NCBI GenBank assembly: GCA_035540955.1
Contig: DATLFP010000174.1
Span: forward strand, 1-54,273
Reading direction: 5' to 3'
Origin: DATLFP01 sp035540955
GTDB taxonomy: Bacteria > Actinomycetota > Acidimicrobiia > Acidimicrobiales > CADCSY01
Length of the DNA stretch: 54,273 nt
In this document: positions 26,162 to 35,106 of the stretch, one piece after another
Position numbering within the stretch: position 1 is the first letter of the stretch
Layout of the letters: every line of letters starts with the position of its first letter
Made by a program: the position numbers and the translations under genes
Notes under the pieces: generated by a model
The model's input: the letters and a program-made list of their open reading frames with translations, nothing else
Database searches by the model: none
Told to the model about the DNA's origin: nothing

Positions 26162-26957
26162 CGAGCCCTTCGATGGCGGTGACGACGACGTCGCCGTCGG
26201 CGAGGAAGCGGGGTGGGGTGCGGGCGGCGCCGACGCCGGCGGGGGTGCCGGTGGCGATCACGTCGCCCGGTTCGAGGGTGATGAACGTCGAGAGGTAGGC
26301 GACGACCTCAGCGGGGCTGAACAGGAGATCGTCGGTGTTGCCGTCCTGCAGCAGGTCGCCGCTCACCTCGCAGGTGATGCGGCGCGACGGTCCGGGCGAC
26401 TCGTCGGCGGTGACAAGCCAGGGACCGAGGGGGGTCGATCGCTCCCAGGTCTTGCCCTGGAGCCACTGCTCGGTCCGCCGCTGCCAGTCGCGCACCGACA
26501 CGTCGTTGAGTACGGCGAAGCCGGCGATGGCCGCCGCCGCCTCCTCTCGGGTCGCCCGGCGCACGGCGCGACCGACGATCACGGCCAGCTCGGCTTCGTA
26601 GTCGACGGCGCTCGACTCGCTCTCGTCCGGAAGCACGATGTCGTCGCAGGCGCCGACGAGCGCACCCCGGTACTTGGCGAAGAGGGTCGGGAACGCTGGG
26701 GTGGTCGCGCCGGTCTCGGCGATGTGGCTCTTGTAGTTGAGGCCGACGCACACGATCTTGTCGGGTGCGGTGACGAGGGGCGCGTACTCGCAGCCGATCA
26801 GCGGGTCCCGGCGCCCCTCGGCGCCCGCCGCCCACGGGAGCCAGTCGGGACGCCGGAGCACGGCCCCGACATCGGGCGCTCCCAGATCGACGATCTCGTC
26901 GCCGTCGATGCGCACCGCCCGGGTGCCGTCGCCCTCTCGGATCGTTGCCAGCCGCAT
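26130..26957 (-). CDS. Fumarylacetoacetate hydrolase family protein
   Basis: This 275-residue FAH-fold enzyme has IVCVGLNYKSHIAETGA, the metal ligands in DYEAELAVIVGR and FAVLNDVSVRDWQ, and the end motif LEPGDVIATGTPAGVG. Family members are hydratases, isomerases or acylpyruvases in aromatic-acid breakdown; the substrate is not determined. It diverges from the next alpha/beta hydrolase, 11 bp between starts. Confidence 0.88.
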   Translation of the reverse strand: MRLATIREGDGTRAVRIDGDEIVDLGAPDVGAVLRRPDWLPWAAGAEGRRDPLIGCEYAPLVTAPDKIVCVGLNYKSHIAETGATTPAFPTLFAKYRGALVGACDDIVLPDESESSAVDYEAELAVIVGRAVRRATREEAAAAIAGFAVLNDVSVRDWQRRTEQWLQGKTWERSTPLGPWLVTADESPGPSRRITCEVSGDLLQDGNTDDLLFSPAEVVAYLSTFITLEPGDVIATGTPAGVGAARTPPRFLADGDVVVTAIEGLGEQRNHCRRG

Positions 26958-26968
26958 GGGCGACCATG

Positions 26969-27823
26969 ATGGTGCACATGGAGGTGCAGTCCACCGACGG
27001 GGTCACCATCGCCGTGCACGACCTGGGCGGTGCCGGCCCCCCGCTCGTCATCTGCCACGCCACCGGCTTCTGCGCCGGTGCCTACCGCCCGCTGGCCGAG
27101 CACCTGGCCGGGGCCCGTCACGTCTGGGCCCTCGACTTCCGGGGCCACGGCGACTCGTCGGTCCCCGACGGCGACCGGTTCGACTGGGACGGCTCGGCCG
27201 ACGACCTCCTCGCCGTGCTCGATGCCCTCGGCGGCGAGCCGGTCGACGCCGTCGGCCACTCCATGGGCGGGGCGTCGGCCATGCTCGTCGAGCGGCGCCG
27301 GCCGGGGGCGCTGCGGTCGGCCTACCTCTACGAGCCGATCATCTTCCCGCCCGAGATGGGCCGGCCGGCCGGGGCGGAGAACCCGATGGCCGAGGCCGCC
27401 CGCCGCCGGCGCGACGAGTTCCCCACCAAGGCGGCCGCACTCTGGCGGTACGCCACCGCCACCCCGCTGCGGGTCCTGAACGCCGGCGCGCTGGCGGCCT
27501 ACGTCGAGCACGGGTTCGCCGAGACCCCCGAGGGCACGGCCCGGCTCAAGCTCTCCCCGGCCCACGAGGCGGCGGTGTTCGAGGCGTCGGGCGCCGCCAC
27601 CCTCGAGACCGTCCAGGGGTTGGACCTCCCGGTCACCGTCGCCGTCGGCGGCGCCAGCGGCGAGGGCAACCCCGGCCCCGCGCTCTGGGCACCGGCCGTC
27701 GCCGCCGCCCTCCCCAACGGCGCCCTCCGCACCTTCGAGCACCTCGGCCACTTCGGGCCCCTGCAGGACCCTGCCGCGGTGGCCGCCGACATTCTCGGGT
27801 TCCTGGAGCGAGCGGGCCGCTAG
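26969..27823 (+). CDS. Alpha/beta hydrolase
   Basis: This 284-residue hydrolase contains HATGFCAGAYRPLAEHL (oxyanion region), DFRGHGDS, the nucleophile elbow VGHSMGGA and the late His in EHLGHFGPL. The start may be ATG 26966, 26969 or 26978; the N-terminus MEVQSTDGVTIAVHDLGG suggests a start near 26978. Its stop overlaps the stop of the convergent small gene. The substrate is unknown. Confidence 0.85.
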   Translation: MVHMEVQSTDGVTIAVHDLGGAGPPLVICHATGFCAGAYRPLAEHLAGARHVWALDFRGHGDSSVPDGDRFDWDGSADDLLAVLDALGGEPVDAVGHSMGGASAMLVERRRPGALRSAYLYEPIIFPPEMGRPAGAENPMAEAARRRRDEFPTKAAALWRYATATPLRVLNAGALAAYVEHGFAETPEGTARLKLSPAHEAAVFEASGAATLETVQGLDLPVTVAVGGASGEGNPGPALWAPAVAAALPNGALRTFEHLGHFGPLQDPAAVAADILGFLERAGR

Positions 27824-28116
27824 CCCTCCCACTCGACGTGGGCCTGGACCCGGCCGTCGTCGTCGACCCAGCCCTGGGTGGCCGCGTGCGCCACCATCGC
27901 GTCGAAGCGGTCGTCCCAGTCGTCGGGCACCCGCCCCTCGGCCAGGGTGCGCAGCGCCTCCTGCTCGATCCAGGCGCGATCGCCTTCGAGGGCACCGAAG
28001 CCGCTGAGGGCGCCCGCCACCTCGTCGGCGCCGACGTCGCGCGCCACGAGGTGGAACCGGCCGCAGTCGTCGGGCTCCTCCAGGTCGACCCCGTCGGGCG
28101 ACACCACCACGTACAT
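27820..28116 (-). CDS. Hypothetical protein
   Basis: This 98-residue acidic protein starts MYVVVSPDGVDLEEPDDCGRF and has no membrane segment. It begins 11 bp downstream of the acyl-CoA dehydrogenase stop on the same strand, so they are likely one operon. I do not recognise a family. Confidence 0.65.
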   Translation of the reverse strand: MYVVVSPDGVDLEEPDDCGRFHLVARDVGADEVAGALSGFGALEGDRAWIEQEALRTLAEGRVPDDWDDRFDAMVAHAATQGWVDDDGRVQAHVEWEG

Positions 28117-28127
28117 GCGCGGGTCCC

Positions 28128-29396
28128 CTACGGGCGGGCCATCGGCTGCGGGGTCCCCGCCGGCTCGGTCGGGTTCATTCGGAAGCTCGGGTCGTGCTTG
28201 CGGATCTCCCGGCGGGCGATGGTCATCTTGTGCACCTCGTCGGGCCCGTCGGCGATGCGCAACGTGCGGGCGTGCGCGTACATCGACGCCAGCGGCGTGT
28301 ACTGCGACACCCCGGCGGCACCCCACACCTGGATGGCCCGGTCGATCACCTTCAAGGCCATGTTGGGGATGGCGACCTTGATCCCCGAGATCTCGACGGC
28401 GGCCGCCTTGTTGCCGACGGTGTCCATCAGGTGCGCGGTCTTGAGCACGTACTCGCGCGCCATGTCGATCTCGATGCGGGACTCGGCGATCCAGTCCTGG
28501 ATCAGACCCTTCTGCGCGACCGCCGAGCCGAAGGTGGTGCGCACGAGCGCCCGCTCGACCATGAGCCCGAGCGCCCGCTCGGCCACGCCGATCGTCCGCA
28601 TGCAGTGGTGGATCCGACCCGGTCCGAGCCGGGCCTGGGAGAGGGCGAACCCCTCCCCCTCGCCCCCGAGGATGTTGTCGGCCGGCACCCGGACGTTCTC
28701 GTAGATGACCTCCGGGTGGCCGCCGCGGTCGGCGTAGCCGAACACGTGGGGCTCCATCCCGATCGAGATGCCGGGGCTGTCCTTGGGCACCACGATCATC
28801 GACTGCTGCTTGTGGGGCGCGGCGTTCGGGTCGGTCTTGCCCATGACGATGAACACCTTGCAGCGCGGGTTCATGGCGCCCGAGCTGAACCACTTGCGGC
28901 CGTTCAGCACGTAGTGGTCGCCGTCGCGCTCGATGCGCAACCCGATGTTGGTGGCGTCCGACGACGCGACATCCGGCTCGGTCATGCCGAAGGCCGAGCG
29001 GACCTCGCCATCGAGCAGCGGCTGGAGCCACTGCTCCTTCACGCGTTCGGACGCGTAGTGGTTGAGGAGCTCCATGTTGCCGGTGTCGGGCGCCGAGCAG
29101 TTGAGCGCCTCGGACGCGAAGCCGACCTTTCCGAGCTCCTCGGACACCGGCGCGTAGTCGAGGTTGCTGAGCTTGGTGCCGGGGGCGTCGGGCGACAGGT
29201 GCGGGAGGAACATGTTCCACAACCCGCGCTCGCGCGCCGCCGCCTTGAGCTTGTCCATCATCGGCGGGTAGCCGTGGGTGCCGACCTCGGCCTGCTCCTT
29301 CGTGTACGCCTCCTCGTTCGGGTAGATGAAGTCGTCCATGAACGACTTCACCTCGGCGAGGAGGGCCTGACCCTGGGGCGTGAACTCGTACGGCAT
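28128..29396 (-). CDS. Acyl-CoA dehydrogenase
   Basis: This 422-residue flavoprotein oxidises an acyl-CoA to the 2-enoyl-CoA. Family segments include FGMTEPDVASSDATNI (FAD/substrate loop), LNGRKWFSSGAMNPRCKVFIVMGKTD and the end RTLRIADGPDEVHKMTIARREI, which resembles ACAD10/11-type enzymes with the catalytic acid in DGPDEVH. The ATG at 29396 (MPYEFTPQGQALLAEVKSFM) fits the family start. It would feed beta-oxidation together with the hydratase and synthetase elsewhere in the window. Confidence 0.92.
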   Translation of the reverse strand: MPYEFTPQGQALLAEVKSFMDDFIYPNEEAYTKEQAEVGTHGYPPMMDKLKAAARERGLWNMFLPHLSPDAPGTKLSNLDYAPVSEELGKVGFASEALNCSAPDTGNMELLNHYASERVKEQWLQPLLDGEVRSAFGMTEPDVASSDATNIGLRIERDGDHYVLNGRKWFSSGAMNPRCKVFIVMGKTDPNAAPHKQQSMIVVPKDSPGISIGMEPHVFGYADRGGHPEVIYENVRVPADNILGGEGEGFALSQARLGPGRIHHCMRTIGVAERALGLMVERALVRTTFGSAVAQKGLIQDWIAESRIEIDMAREYVLKTAHLMDTVGNKAAAVEISGIKVAIPNMALKVIDRAIQVWGAAGVSQYTPLASMYAHARTLRIADGPDEVHKMTIARREIRKHDPSFRMNPTEPAGTPQPMARP

Positions 29397-29433
29397 CCCC
29401 CGATGTTGCCACCGCTCGCTACGGTCGGGGGCG

Positions 29434-29877
29434 GTGCGGGGCGATGGCTTCATCACGCTGGCCGACGGAACCGCCCGGTGGGGCCGGTTCGGTGCCGCCG
29501 GCGTGCTCGTCCGCCACCGCGACCAGGTGTTCGTCGCCCAGCGGTCGCTCCACTGCCACAACGGCGGCACCTGGGCGATTCCCGGCGGCGCCCTCGACCT
29601 CGGCGAGTCACCGCTCGAGGGTGCGCTCCGCGAGTTCAGCGAGGAGATCAGTATCCGGCTCGAGGCCTTCGAGGTGGCGGAGATCCACGAGGACGACCAC
29701 GGCGGCTGGAGCTACTGGACGATCGTGGTCGACGTCCACGAGCCGTTCGAGCCGCCGGTCGACCTCCACTGGGAGACCGCGGCGGTCGCTTGGGTCACCC
29801 TCGGTCGCCTCGGCGAGCTCGAGCTCTTCCCCGCCTTCCGGGCCACCCTCGCCCGACTCGGCCTCCTCCCGACCTGA
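29434..29877 (+). CDS. Nudix hydrolase
   Basis: This 147-residue Nudix protein starts at GTG 29434. The box reads GGALDLGESPLEGALREFSEEISI, where the last Gly is Ser, so metal binding is kept but the end of the motif is unusual. GVLVRHRDQVFVAQRS precedes it. TACGGT (29420-29425) ends 8 bases before the start, consistent with a leaderless transcript. The substrate is unknown. Confidence 0.82.
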   Translation: MRGDGFITLADGTARWGRFGAAGVLVRHRDQVFVAQRSLHCHNGGTWAIPGGALDLGESPLEGALREFSEEISIRLEAFEVAEIHEDDHGGWSYWTIVVDVHEPFEPPVDLHWETAAVAWVTLGRLGELELFPAFRATLARLGLLPT

Positions 29878-29880
29878 CGG

Positions 29881-30648
29881 TCAGCAGCCGCCGCTGCCCC
29901 CGTTCGGGACGTTGGGGATGCTCGGGTCGACGACCTCCAGGTGGACATGGGGCCAGGCCGGGTCGGCGGTGCGGAACTCGTCGACCTGCGACTCGAAGGG
30001 CAGCTGGGTGGGGCGGGGGGCGACCACGGTGATCCCGGCCTCGACCCGGTCGCCGGCCCGCACCTGCACGCCGTCGATGTGGAGGAGCTTGACCTCCCAC
30101 GCCGGGTTGGCGTCGGGCGCGATCACGAGGAAGTCGTCGGAGTACTTGCAGTACAGGACGTAGGTGCCGGCGCGCTTCACGACGCCCGAGACCGGCGCCC
30201 GCACCTCCGCCGCCGGGTCGGCCACCATGTCAGCGGCGCTGTGCGGGCCCGTGAGCCGGGAGCGGGACTCGAGCACGAACGGCCACACCGCCGTCGGCAG
30301 CGGCGTCATCTCCTGGGCGCCCTCGTGGTTGGACTGGTGGAAGCCCACGTGCTCCATCCGGGCCGAGGGGTGGTGGAGCGTGATCCCGCCGACGGTGGCG
30401 AACGGGGTGTAGGGCTGTTCGGTCACGCGCCGCTGCGGGACCGGGGGTGCCGTCGTGGTCGTCGTGGGCGCCTCGGTGGTGGTGGTCGCCACGGTCGTCG
30501 TGGTGGTCGAGGTGGTCGTGGTGGTCGACGTCGTCGAGGGCGCGACGGTCGAGGCCGATGATGCCGCCGTCGTGCACCCGGTCGCGAAGAGCAGCAGACC
30601 GAGCAGCCACGCGGTCCGCCGTCCGCTCTGCTGTCCGATGGGAGACAG
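29881..30648 (-). CDS. M23-like lipoprotein, probable CTG start
   Basis: This 255-residue protein only gains a signal peptide if translation starts at CTG 30648: SPIGQQSGRRTAWLLGLLLFATGC gives a basic n-region, hydrophobic core and lipobox ATGC. A GGAG lies 8 bases before that CTG. A long Thr-rich linker follows. The C-terminal domain resembles LytM/M23 endopeptidases: HSAAD (H-x3-D), VRAPVSGVVKRAGTYV and HVHLEV (HxH). It is uncertain whether it is catalytically active. The in-frame GTG near 30489 would lose the signal. It follows the AcoX-like gene by 12 bp. Confidence 0.68.
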   Translation of the reverse strand: MSPIGQQSGRRTAWLLGLLLFATGCTTAASSASTVAPSTTSTTTTTSTTTTTVATTTTEAPTTTTTAPPVPQRRVTEQPYTPFATVGGITLHHPSARMEHVGFHQSNHEGAQEMTPLPTAVWPFVLESRSRLTGPHSAADMVADPAAEVRAPVSGVVKRAGTYVLYCKYSDDFLVIAPDANPAWEVKLLHIDGVQVRAGDRVEAGITVVAPRPTQLPFESQVDEFRTADPAWPHVHLEVVDPSIPNVPNGGSGGC

Positions 30649-30660
30649 GGTAGGGGCTCC

Positions 30661-31659
30661 TCAGCGGACGAACACCGCGGCGCGCGACGCGGCGGCCATG
30701 GCCCGGGTCATGTCGATCACCCACGGCCCGTCCCGCTCGACCCTGAAGCGCACGGCCGCCCCGTCGGGCACGACCCGGCGGCGGTCCCCGTCGAAGGCGA
30801 GGATCCCCGGTCCGGTCACCTCGACGACGGCGCCGAGCGGGACGGCCCGGCACCGTTCGACCTCGACGTCGACGTAGAGACCGGGCGAGATCGGCGCCCG
30901 CACGGTGCACCCGGCCCCGAACCGCACCTCGACCGCACCGTCCTCCTCACGGCCGCACGGCTCCAGCAGCCCGCCCAGCGGGGAGATGCCCACGGCGGCG
31001 GGGTCGGCGATGGCGAGCACCGCCATCCGCAGCCGGTCGGGGGCGAACGGCGTGCGGTCGCCGACGACCCGGTCGCTCGTCAGGACCGCGTCGACGAGGG
31101 CGAGGTCCGGCTCCTCGCCGTCGATGTCGACGTGGACCACCTTGGCCCGGCGGGCGACGGCCTCGAGGGCGAGCGTCCCGCTGGCCACCAGCCCGGCGGC
31201 CACTCCCCCGATGGTCGGCTCGACGTGGGCCGGGAAGACGTTGTTGGTCCCGGTGGAGAGCGGCACCAGCGGCACGTCGGGCCACCCCTTGGCGAGCGCC
31301 CGGTTGGTGCCGTCCCCGCCCAGCACCACGACGGCGCCGGCGCCGCGGTCCCGGAGCACGCCGGCCGCGTTGATCGTGTCCCGCTCGTCGTGGGTCACCG
31401 GCGGGTCGAGCTCCTCCACCTCGACGTCGAGGTGCACGGTGCTCAGTGCCCGCCGGCACAGGCCGTGGGGGTCGGGGAGCACCAGCAGCCTCGTGGCGCC
31501 CGCCTCGACCGCGCCGATGGCGACCCGGCGGATGATGGTGACCTTGTCGGCCAGGCTCGAGCGGGCGGCGTTGGCGAGGAGGCGGCGCACGTCGCGCCCC
31601 GACACCGGGTTGGCGATGATCCCGACGGTCCCCGTCACCGGGCCGGCTCCACGCAGCAC
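30661..31659 (-). CDS. ATP-NAD kinase/AcoX-like protein
   Basis: This 332-residue protein contains VGIIANPVSGRDVRRLL, VVLGGDGTNRALAKGW and LVPLSTGTNNVFP, the nucleotide-binding motifs of the NAD-kinase/diacylglycerol-kinase fold; the whole is closest to AcoX of acetoin gene clusters. No other acetoin genes are nearby. The start is GTG 31659; GTG 31638 (VTGTVGIIANP) is equally likely. It is co-directional with the M23-like lipoprotein 12 bp downstream. Confidence 0.8.
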   Translation of the reverse strand: MLRGAGPVTGTVGIIANPVSGRDVRRLLANAARSSLADKVTIIRRVAIGAVEAGATRLLVLPDPHGLCRRALSTVHLDVEVEELDPPVTHDERDTINAAGVLRDRGAGAVVVLGGDGTNRALAKGWPDVPLVPLSTGTNNVFPAHVEPTIGGVAAGLVASGTLALEAVARRAKVVHVDIDGEEPDLALVDAVLTSDRVVGDRTPFAPDRLRMAVLAIADPAAVGISPLGGLLEPCGREEDGAVEVRFGAGCTVRAPISPGLYVDVEVERCRAVPLGAVVEVTGPGILAFDGDRRRVVPDGAAVRFRVERDGPWVIDMTRAMAAASRAAVFVR

Positions 31660-31679
31660 ATGCGAGACATCATGGCCGC

Positions 31680-32639
31680 ATGGAAGACGTGCTCGATCCC
31701 GACCTCCCCATCTGCGATCCCCACCACCACCTCTGGGACCACCCCGGCTCGCGCTACATGGTCGAGGAGCTGCGGGCCGACACGGGCAGCGGCCACCGGA
31801 TCGAGTCGACCGTCTTCGTCGAGTGCGGATCCGGCTACCGCGACGCGGGGCCCGAGTCGATGCGACCGGTGGGCGAGACCGTCTTCCTGGTCGAGGCCGA
31901 TCCGACGGGGTTCGTCGCCGGCATCGTCGGCATGGCCGACCTGCGGGTGCCCGACATCGACGACGTGCTCGCCGCCCACGTCGACGCCGGCGCCGGCCGA
32001 TTCCGCGGCATCCGCCACGCCTCGGCGTGGGATGCCAGCCCCGACATCCGGGAGTCGCACACCAAGCCCCCGCCCCGCCTCCTCGCCGAATCCGACTTCC
32101 GACGCGGGTTCGCGGCGCTGGGCCGGGCCGGGCTGCGGTTCGACGCCTGGCTCTACCACCCCCAGCTGCCGGAGCTGGCCGCCCTCGCGCGCGCCCACCC
32201 GGACGTGCCGATCGTGCTCGACCACCTCGGTGGCCCGCTCGGGATCGGCCCGTACGCCGGCCGGCGGGACGAGGTCCGGGCGTCGTGGCGGGCGTCGATG
32301 GCCGAGGTGGCGGCGTGCGAGAACGTCACGCTGAAGCTGGGCGGCATCGGCATGCCGATCTACGGCATGGGCTGGCACAAGGCCGGTGGCGCCACCTCCG
32401 AGCAGCTGGCCGAGGCCTGGGGTGAGCCCATCCGGTGGTGCATCGAGACCTTCGGCGCCCGCCGGTGCATGTTCGAGTCGAACTTCCCGGTCGACCGGGC
32501 GTCGTGCAGCTACCGCGTCCTCTGGAACGCCTTCAAGCGCATCGTCGCGGACGCCTCGCCGAGCGAGAGGGCCGACCTCTTCCAGGACACCGCCCGGCGG
32601 GCGTACGGCCTCGGCGGCGGGGCCACCGCCGAATCTTGA
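31680..32639 (+). CDS. Amidohydrolase (Amidohydro_2 family)
   Basis: This 319-residue TIM-barrel hydrolase begins with ICDPHHHLWDHPGSRYMVEEL, the metal-binding start of the 2-pyrone-4,6-dicarboxylate lactonase/amidohydrolase-2 group, and has IVLDHLGGPLG and FESNFPVDRASCSY with the late acid. It would hydrolyse a lactone or decarboxylate a small acid. It diverges from the AcoX-like gene. Confidence 0.87.
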   Translation: MEDVLDPDLPICDPHHHLWDHPGSRYMVEELRADTGSGHRIESTVFVECGSGYRDAGPESMRPVGETVFLVEADPTGFVAGIVGMADLRVPDIDDVLAAHVDAGAGRFRGIRHASAWDASPDIRESHTKPPPRLLAESDFRRGFAALGRAGLRFDAWLYHPQLPELAALARAHPDVPIVLDHLGGPLGIGPYAGRRDEVRASWRASMAEVAACENVTLKLGGIGMPIYGMGWHKAGGATSEQLAEAWGEPIRWCIETFGARRCMFESNFPVDRASCSYRVLWNAFKRIVADASPSERADLFQDTARRAYGLGGGATAES

Positions 32640-32666
32640 CCAACTAGGTCGGGATTCGGCTAGCCT
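32636..32666 (+). promoter_or_regulatory. Candidate leaderless promoter of the DUF4395 gene
   Basis: TTGACC (32636-32641) and TAGCCT (32661-32666) are separated by 19 bases. The ATG of the next gene is 6 bases after the -10 box, typical of leaderless actinobacterial transcripts. The spacer is slightly long. Confidence 0.5.
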
Positions 32667-32672
32667 GGCCGC

Positions 32673-33158
32673 ATGGCTCGCCTCTTCGCCTTCCCCGACC
32701 CGGTCAACGAGATCTCCGCCCGGCTCGTGGCCGCCGGCGTCGTGACCATCGCGGTCGCCACCATCGCCCTCGACCAGCCGTGGCTGACCCTCGTCCTCGC
32801 CTACGGCTTCGTGGCCCGCGTCCTCACCGGCCCGACGCTCAGCCCCCTCGGCCAGCTCGTCACCCGCGTGATCACCCCGCGGCTGCAGCTCGCTCCCCGG
32901 TGGACGCCGGGCCCGCCCAAGCGCTTCGCCCAGGGGATGGGCGCGGCGTTCTCGATCACGGCCGCCGTGCTCGCTCTCGGCTTCGACGCCCGCGGCGCCG
33001 CCTACGTGGTGCTGGCCATGCTCATCGGCGCCGCCAGCCTCGAGGCCTTCGCCGGCTTCTGCCTCGGCTGCCGGATCTTCGCCCTGCTCATGAAGGCGGG
33101 CGTGATCCCCGAGACCGTGTGCGAGCGCTGCAACGACATCTCCCTCGCCCGCGCGTAG
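32673..33158 (+). CDS. DUF4395 membrane protein
   Basis: This 161-residue membrane protein matches DUF4395: FPDPVNEISARLVAAGVV at the start, AYGFVARVLTGPTLSPLGQL and PKRFAQGMGAAFS. The C-terminal cysteines in GFCLGCRIF and CERCND are typical. About four membrane helices are expected. In other actinobacteria the family is found near thiosulfate sulfurtransferase or thioredoxin genes; here it stands alone. It converges on the ABC operon. Confidence 0.85.
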   Translation: MARLFAFPDPVNEISARLVAAGVVTIAVATIALDQPWLTLVLAYGFVARVLTGPTLSPLGQLVTRVITPRLQLAPRWTPGPPKRFAQGMGAAFSITAAVLALGFDARGAAYVVLAMLIGAASLEAFAGFCLGCRIFALLMKAGVIPETVCERCNDISLARA

Positions 33159-33167
33159 CGACAGCGC

Positions 33168-35030
33168 TCAGGACACCTCGGCGGCGGCCGCCGCGAACTG
33201 GGCGTTGTAGAGGTTGCAGTAGGCGCCGCCCAGGGCGATGAGCTGGTCGTGGTTCCCCTGCTCCACGATGCGCCCGCCGTCCATCACGAGGATCGTGTCG
33301 GCATCGCGGATCGTCGACAGCCGGTGGGCGATCACGAAGCTCGTGCGCTGCGAGCGGAGCGCCGCCATGGCGTGCTGGATCAGCACCTCGGTGCGGGTGT
33401 CGACCGAGCTGGTGGCCTCGTCGAGGATGAGGATCGGGCGCTCGGCGAGGAAGGCGCGGGCGATGGTGATGAGCTGCTTCTCCCCGGCGCTCACGGTCGA
33501 CCCCTCGTCGTCGAGCACCGTGTCGTACCCCTCGGGCAGGGAGTGCACGAACCGGTCGACGTAGGTCGCCCGGGCCGCCTCCATGATCTGCTCCTCGGTG
33601 GCGTCGAGGTTGCCGTACGCGATGTTCTCCCGGATGGTGCCGTTGAACAGCCACGTGTCCTGCAACACCATGCCGATGTTGGCGCGGAGCTCGTGGCGCG
33701 GCATCTCGGCGATGTCGTGTCCGTCGATGGTGATGCGGCCGCCGTCGAGCTCGTAGAAGCGCATGAGCAGGTTGACGAGCGTCGTCTTCCCGGCGCCGGT
33801 GTGCCCGACGATGGCGACGGTCTTGCCCGGCTCCACCACGAGCGACAGGTGGTCGATGAGCGGCGTGTCCGGGTCGTAGGAGAACGAGACGTCCTCGAAG
33901 GCCACCCGCCCGCGGGTGACCTCGGGCGCCGCGCCCCGCAGCTCCGGCGTCTGCTCCTCGGCGTCGAGCAGCTCGAAGACCCGCTCCGCCGACGCGATGC
34001 CCGACTGGAGCATGGCCGCCATCGACGCCAGCTGGTTGAGCGGCATCGTGAACTGGCGCGAGTACTGGATGAACGCCTGGACGCCACCCAGCGTCATGGC
34101 CCCCGAGGTGACCTGGAGGCCGCCGAGCACGGCGATGGCGACGAAGTTCAGGTTGCCGATCACCATCATCGTCGGCTGGATGATCCCCGACATGAACTGG
34201 GCGTTGAAGCTGGCGCCGTACAGCTCCTCGTTCGTCTGGCGGAACCGCTCCTCGACCTCGCGCTGGCGCCCGAACGCCTTCACGATGGCATGACCGGTGA
34301 AGGTCTCCTCCACCTGGGCGTTCAGCGCCCCGGTGTGCATCCACTGGGAGATGAACCGCGCGCGCGACCGCGTGGCGATCTGCTTCGTCGCCCAGAACGA
34401 GAGCGGCACCGTCACCAGCCCGACGAGGGCGAGCACCCAGTTGATCCAGAACATGACGCCGAGGATCCCGATCACCGTGAGCGTCGACGTGAGCATCTGG
34501 CTCAAGGTCTGCTGGAGCGTCTGGGCCACGTTGTCGATGTCGTTGGTGACCCGGCTCAGCAGGTCGCCGCGCTGGTTCCGGTCGACGTAGCGCAGCGGGA
34601 GGCGGTTCAGCTTGTCCTCGACGTCGGCTCGGAGCCGGAACATCGTCCGTTGCACGATCCCGGCCAGCAGGAACGACAGCGCGTACGCCAGCAGCGACGA
34701 GAAGATGTAGAGCCCGGCGGCGAGGAGCAGGGTGCGGTGGAGGCGGGCGAAGTCGATGCCGGCGTCGGAGAACACCCCCCGGACCACGATGTCGGTGGCG
34801 TTTCCGAGGATCTTCGGCCCGATCACCAGCATGAACGTGCTGGCGAACGCGAGGACGACGACGACGGCGACCCCGGCCCGCTCGCGACGGAGCCGGGTCA
34901 GCAGCCGGCGGACGACGCCGCCGAAGTCCTCGGACCGCTCGACCGGCATGCCGATGTTGCCCCATCGGGGTCCGGCGCCTCCCGGCTGGGGCGGCGGCTT
35001 GACCGGCAGCTCGCGACTCCTGTCGGTCAT
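33168..35030 (-). CDS. ABC exporter half-transporter, catalytically intact subunit
   Basis: This 620-residue exporter half starts MTDRSRELPVKPPP at 35030. The six-helix domain occupies about residues 60-350. The nucleotide-binding domain has Walker A VGHTGAGKTT, a divergent signature VSAGEKQ, Walker B LILDEATSSVD with catalytic Glu and H-loop VIAHRLST. It is the second subunit of a heterodimeric multidrug-type exporter whose other half lies 76 bp upstream. It is the third gene of the tetR-led operon. Confidence 0.88.
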   Translation of the reverse strand: MTDRSRELPVKPPPQPGGAGPRWGNIGMPVERSEDFGGVVRRLLTRLRRERAGVAVVVVLAFASTFMLVIGPKILGNATDIVVRGVFSDAGIDFARLHRTLLLAAGLYIFSSLLAYALSFLLAGIVQRTMFRLRADVEDKLNRLPLRYVDRNQRGDLLSRVTNDIDNVAQTLQQTLSQMLTSTLTVIGILGVMFWINWVLALVGLVTVPLSFWATKQIATRSRARFISQWMHTGALNAQVEETFTGHAIVKAFGRQREVEERFRQTNEELYGASFNAQFMSGIIQPTMMVIGNLNFVAIAVLGGLQVTSGAMTLGGVQAFIQYSRQFTMPLNQLASMAAMLQSGIASAERVFELLDAEEQTPELRGAAPEVTRGRVAFEDVSFSYDPDTPLIDHLSLVVEPGKTVAIVGHTGAGKTTLVNLLMRFYELDGGRITIDGHDIAEMPRHELRANIGMVLQDTWLFNGTIRENIAYGNLDATEEQIMEAARATYVDRFVHSLPEGYDTVLDDEGSTVSAGEKQLITIARAFLAERPILILDEATSSVDTRTEVLIQHAMAALRSQRTSFVIAHRLSTIRDADTILVMDGGRIVEQGNHDQLIALGGAYCNLYNAQFAAAAAEVS

Positions 35031-35106
35031 CGAAGGTTCCCCTCGCACCGGCAGGGCGCCCACGACAGTGGCGCAGTCGAGCGGAGCTTGCGTAGCGAGA
35101 CCAATG

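Noticed and set aside
30440..30560. Threonine-codon repeats as a microsatellite or CRISPR-like array
   Set aside because: They encode the Thr-rich linker of a lipoprotein and have no spacer structure. A similar linker occurs at about 24700-24745.
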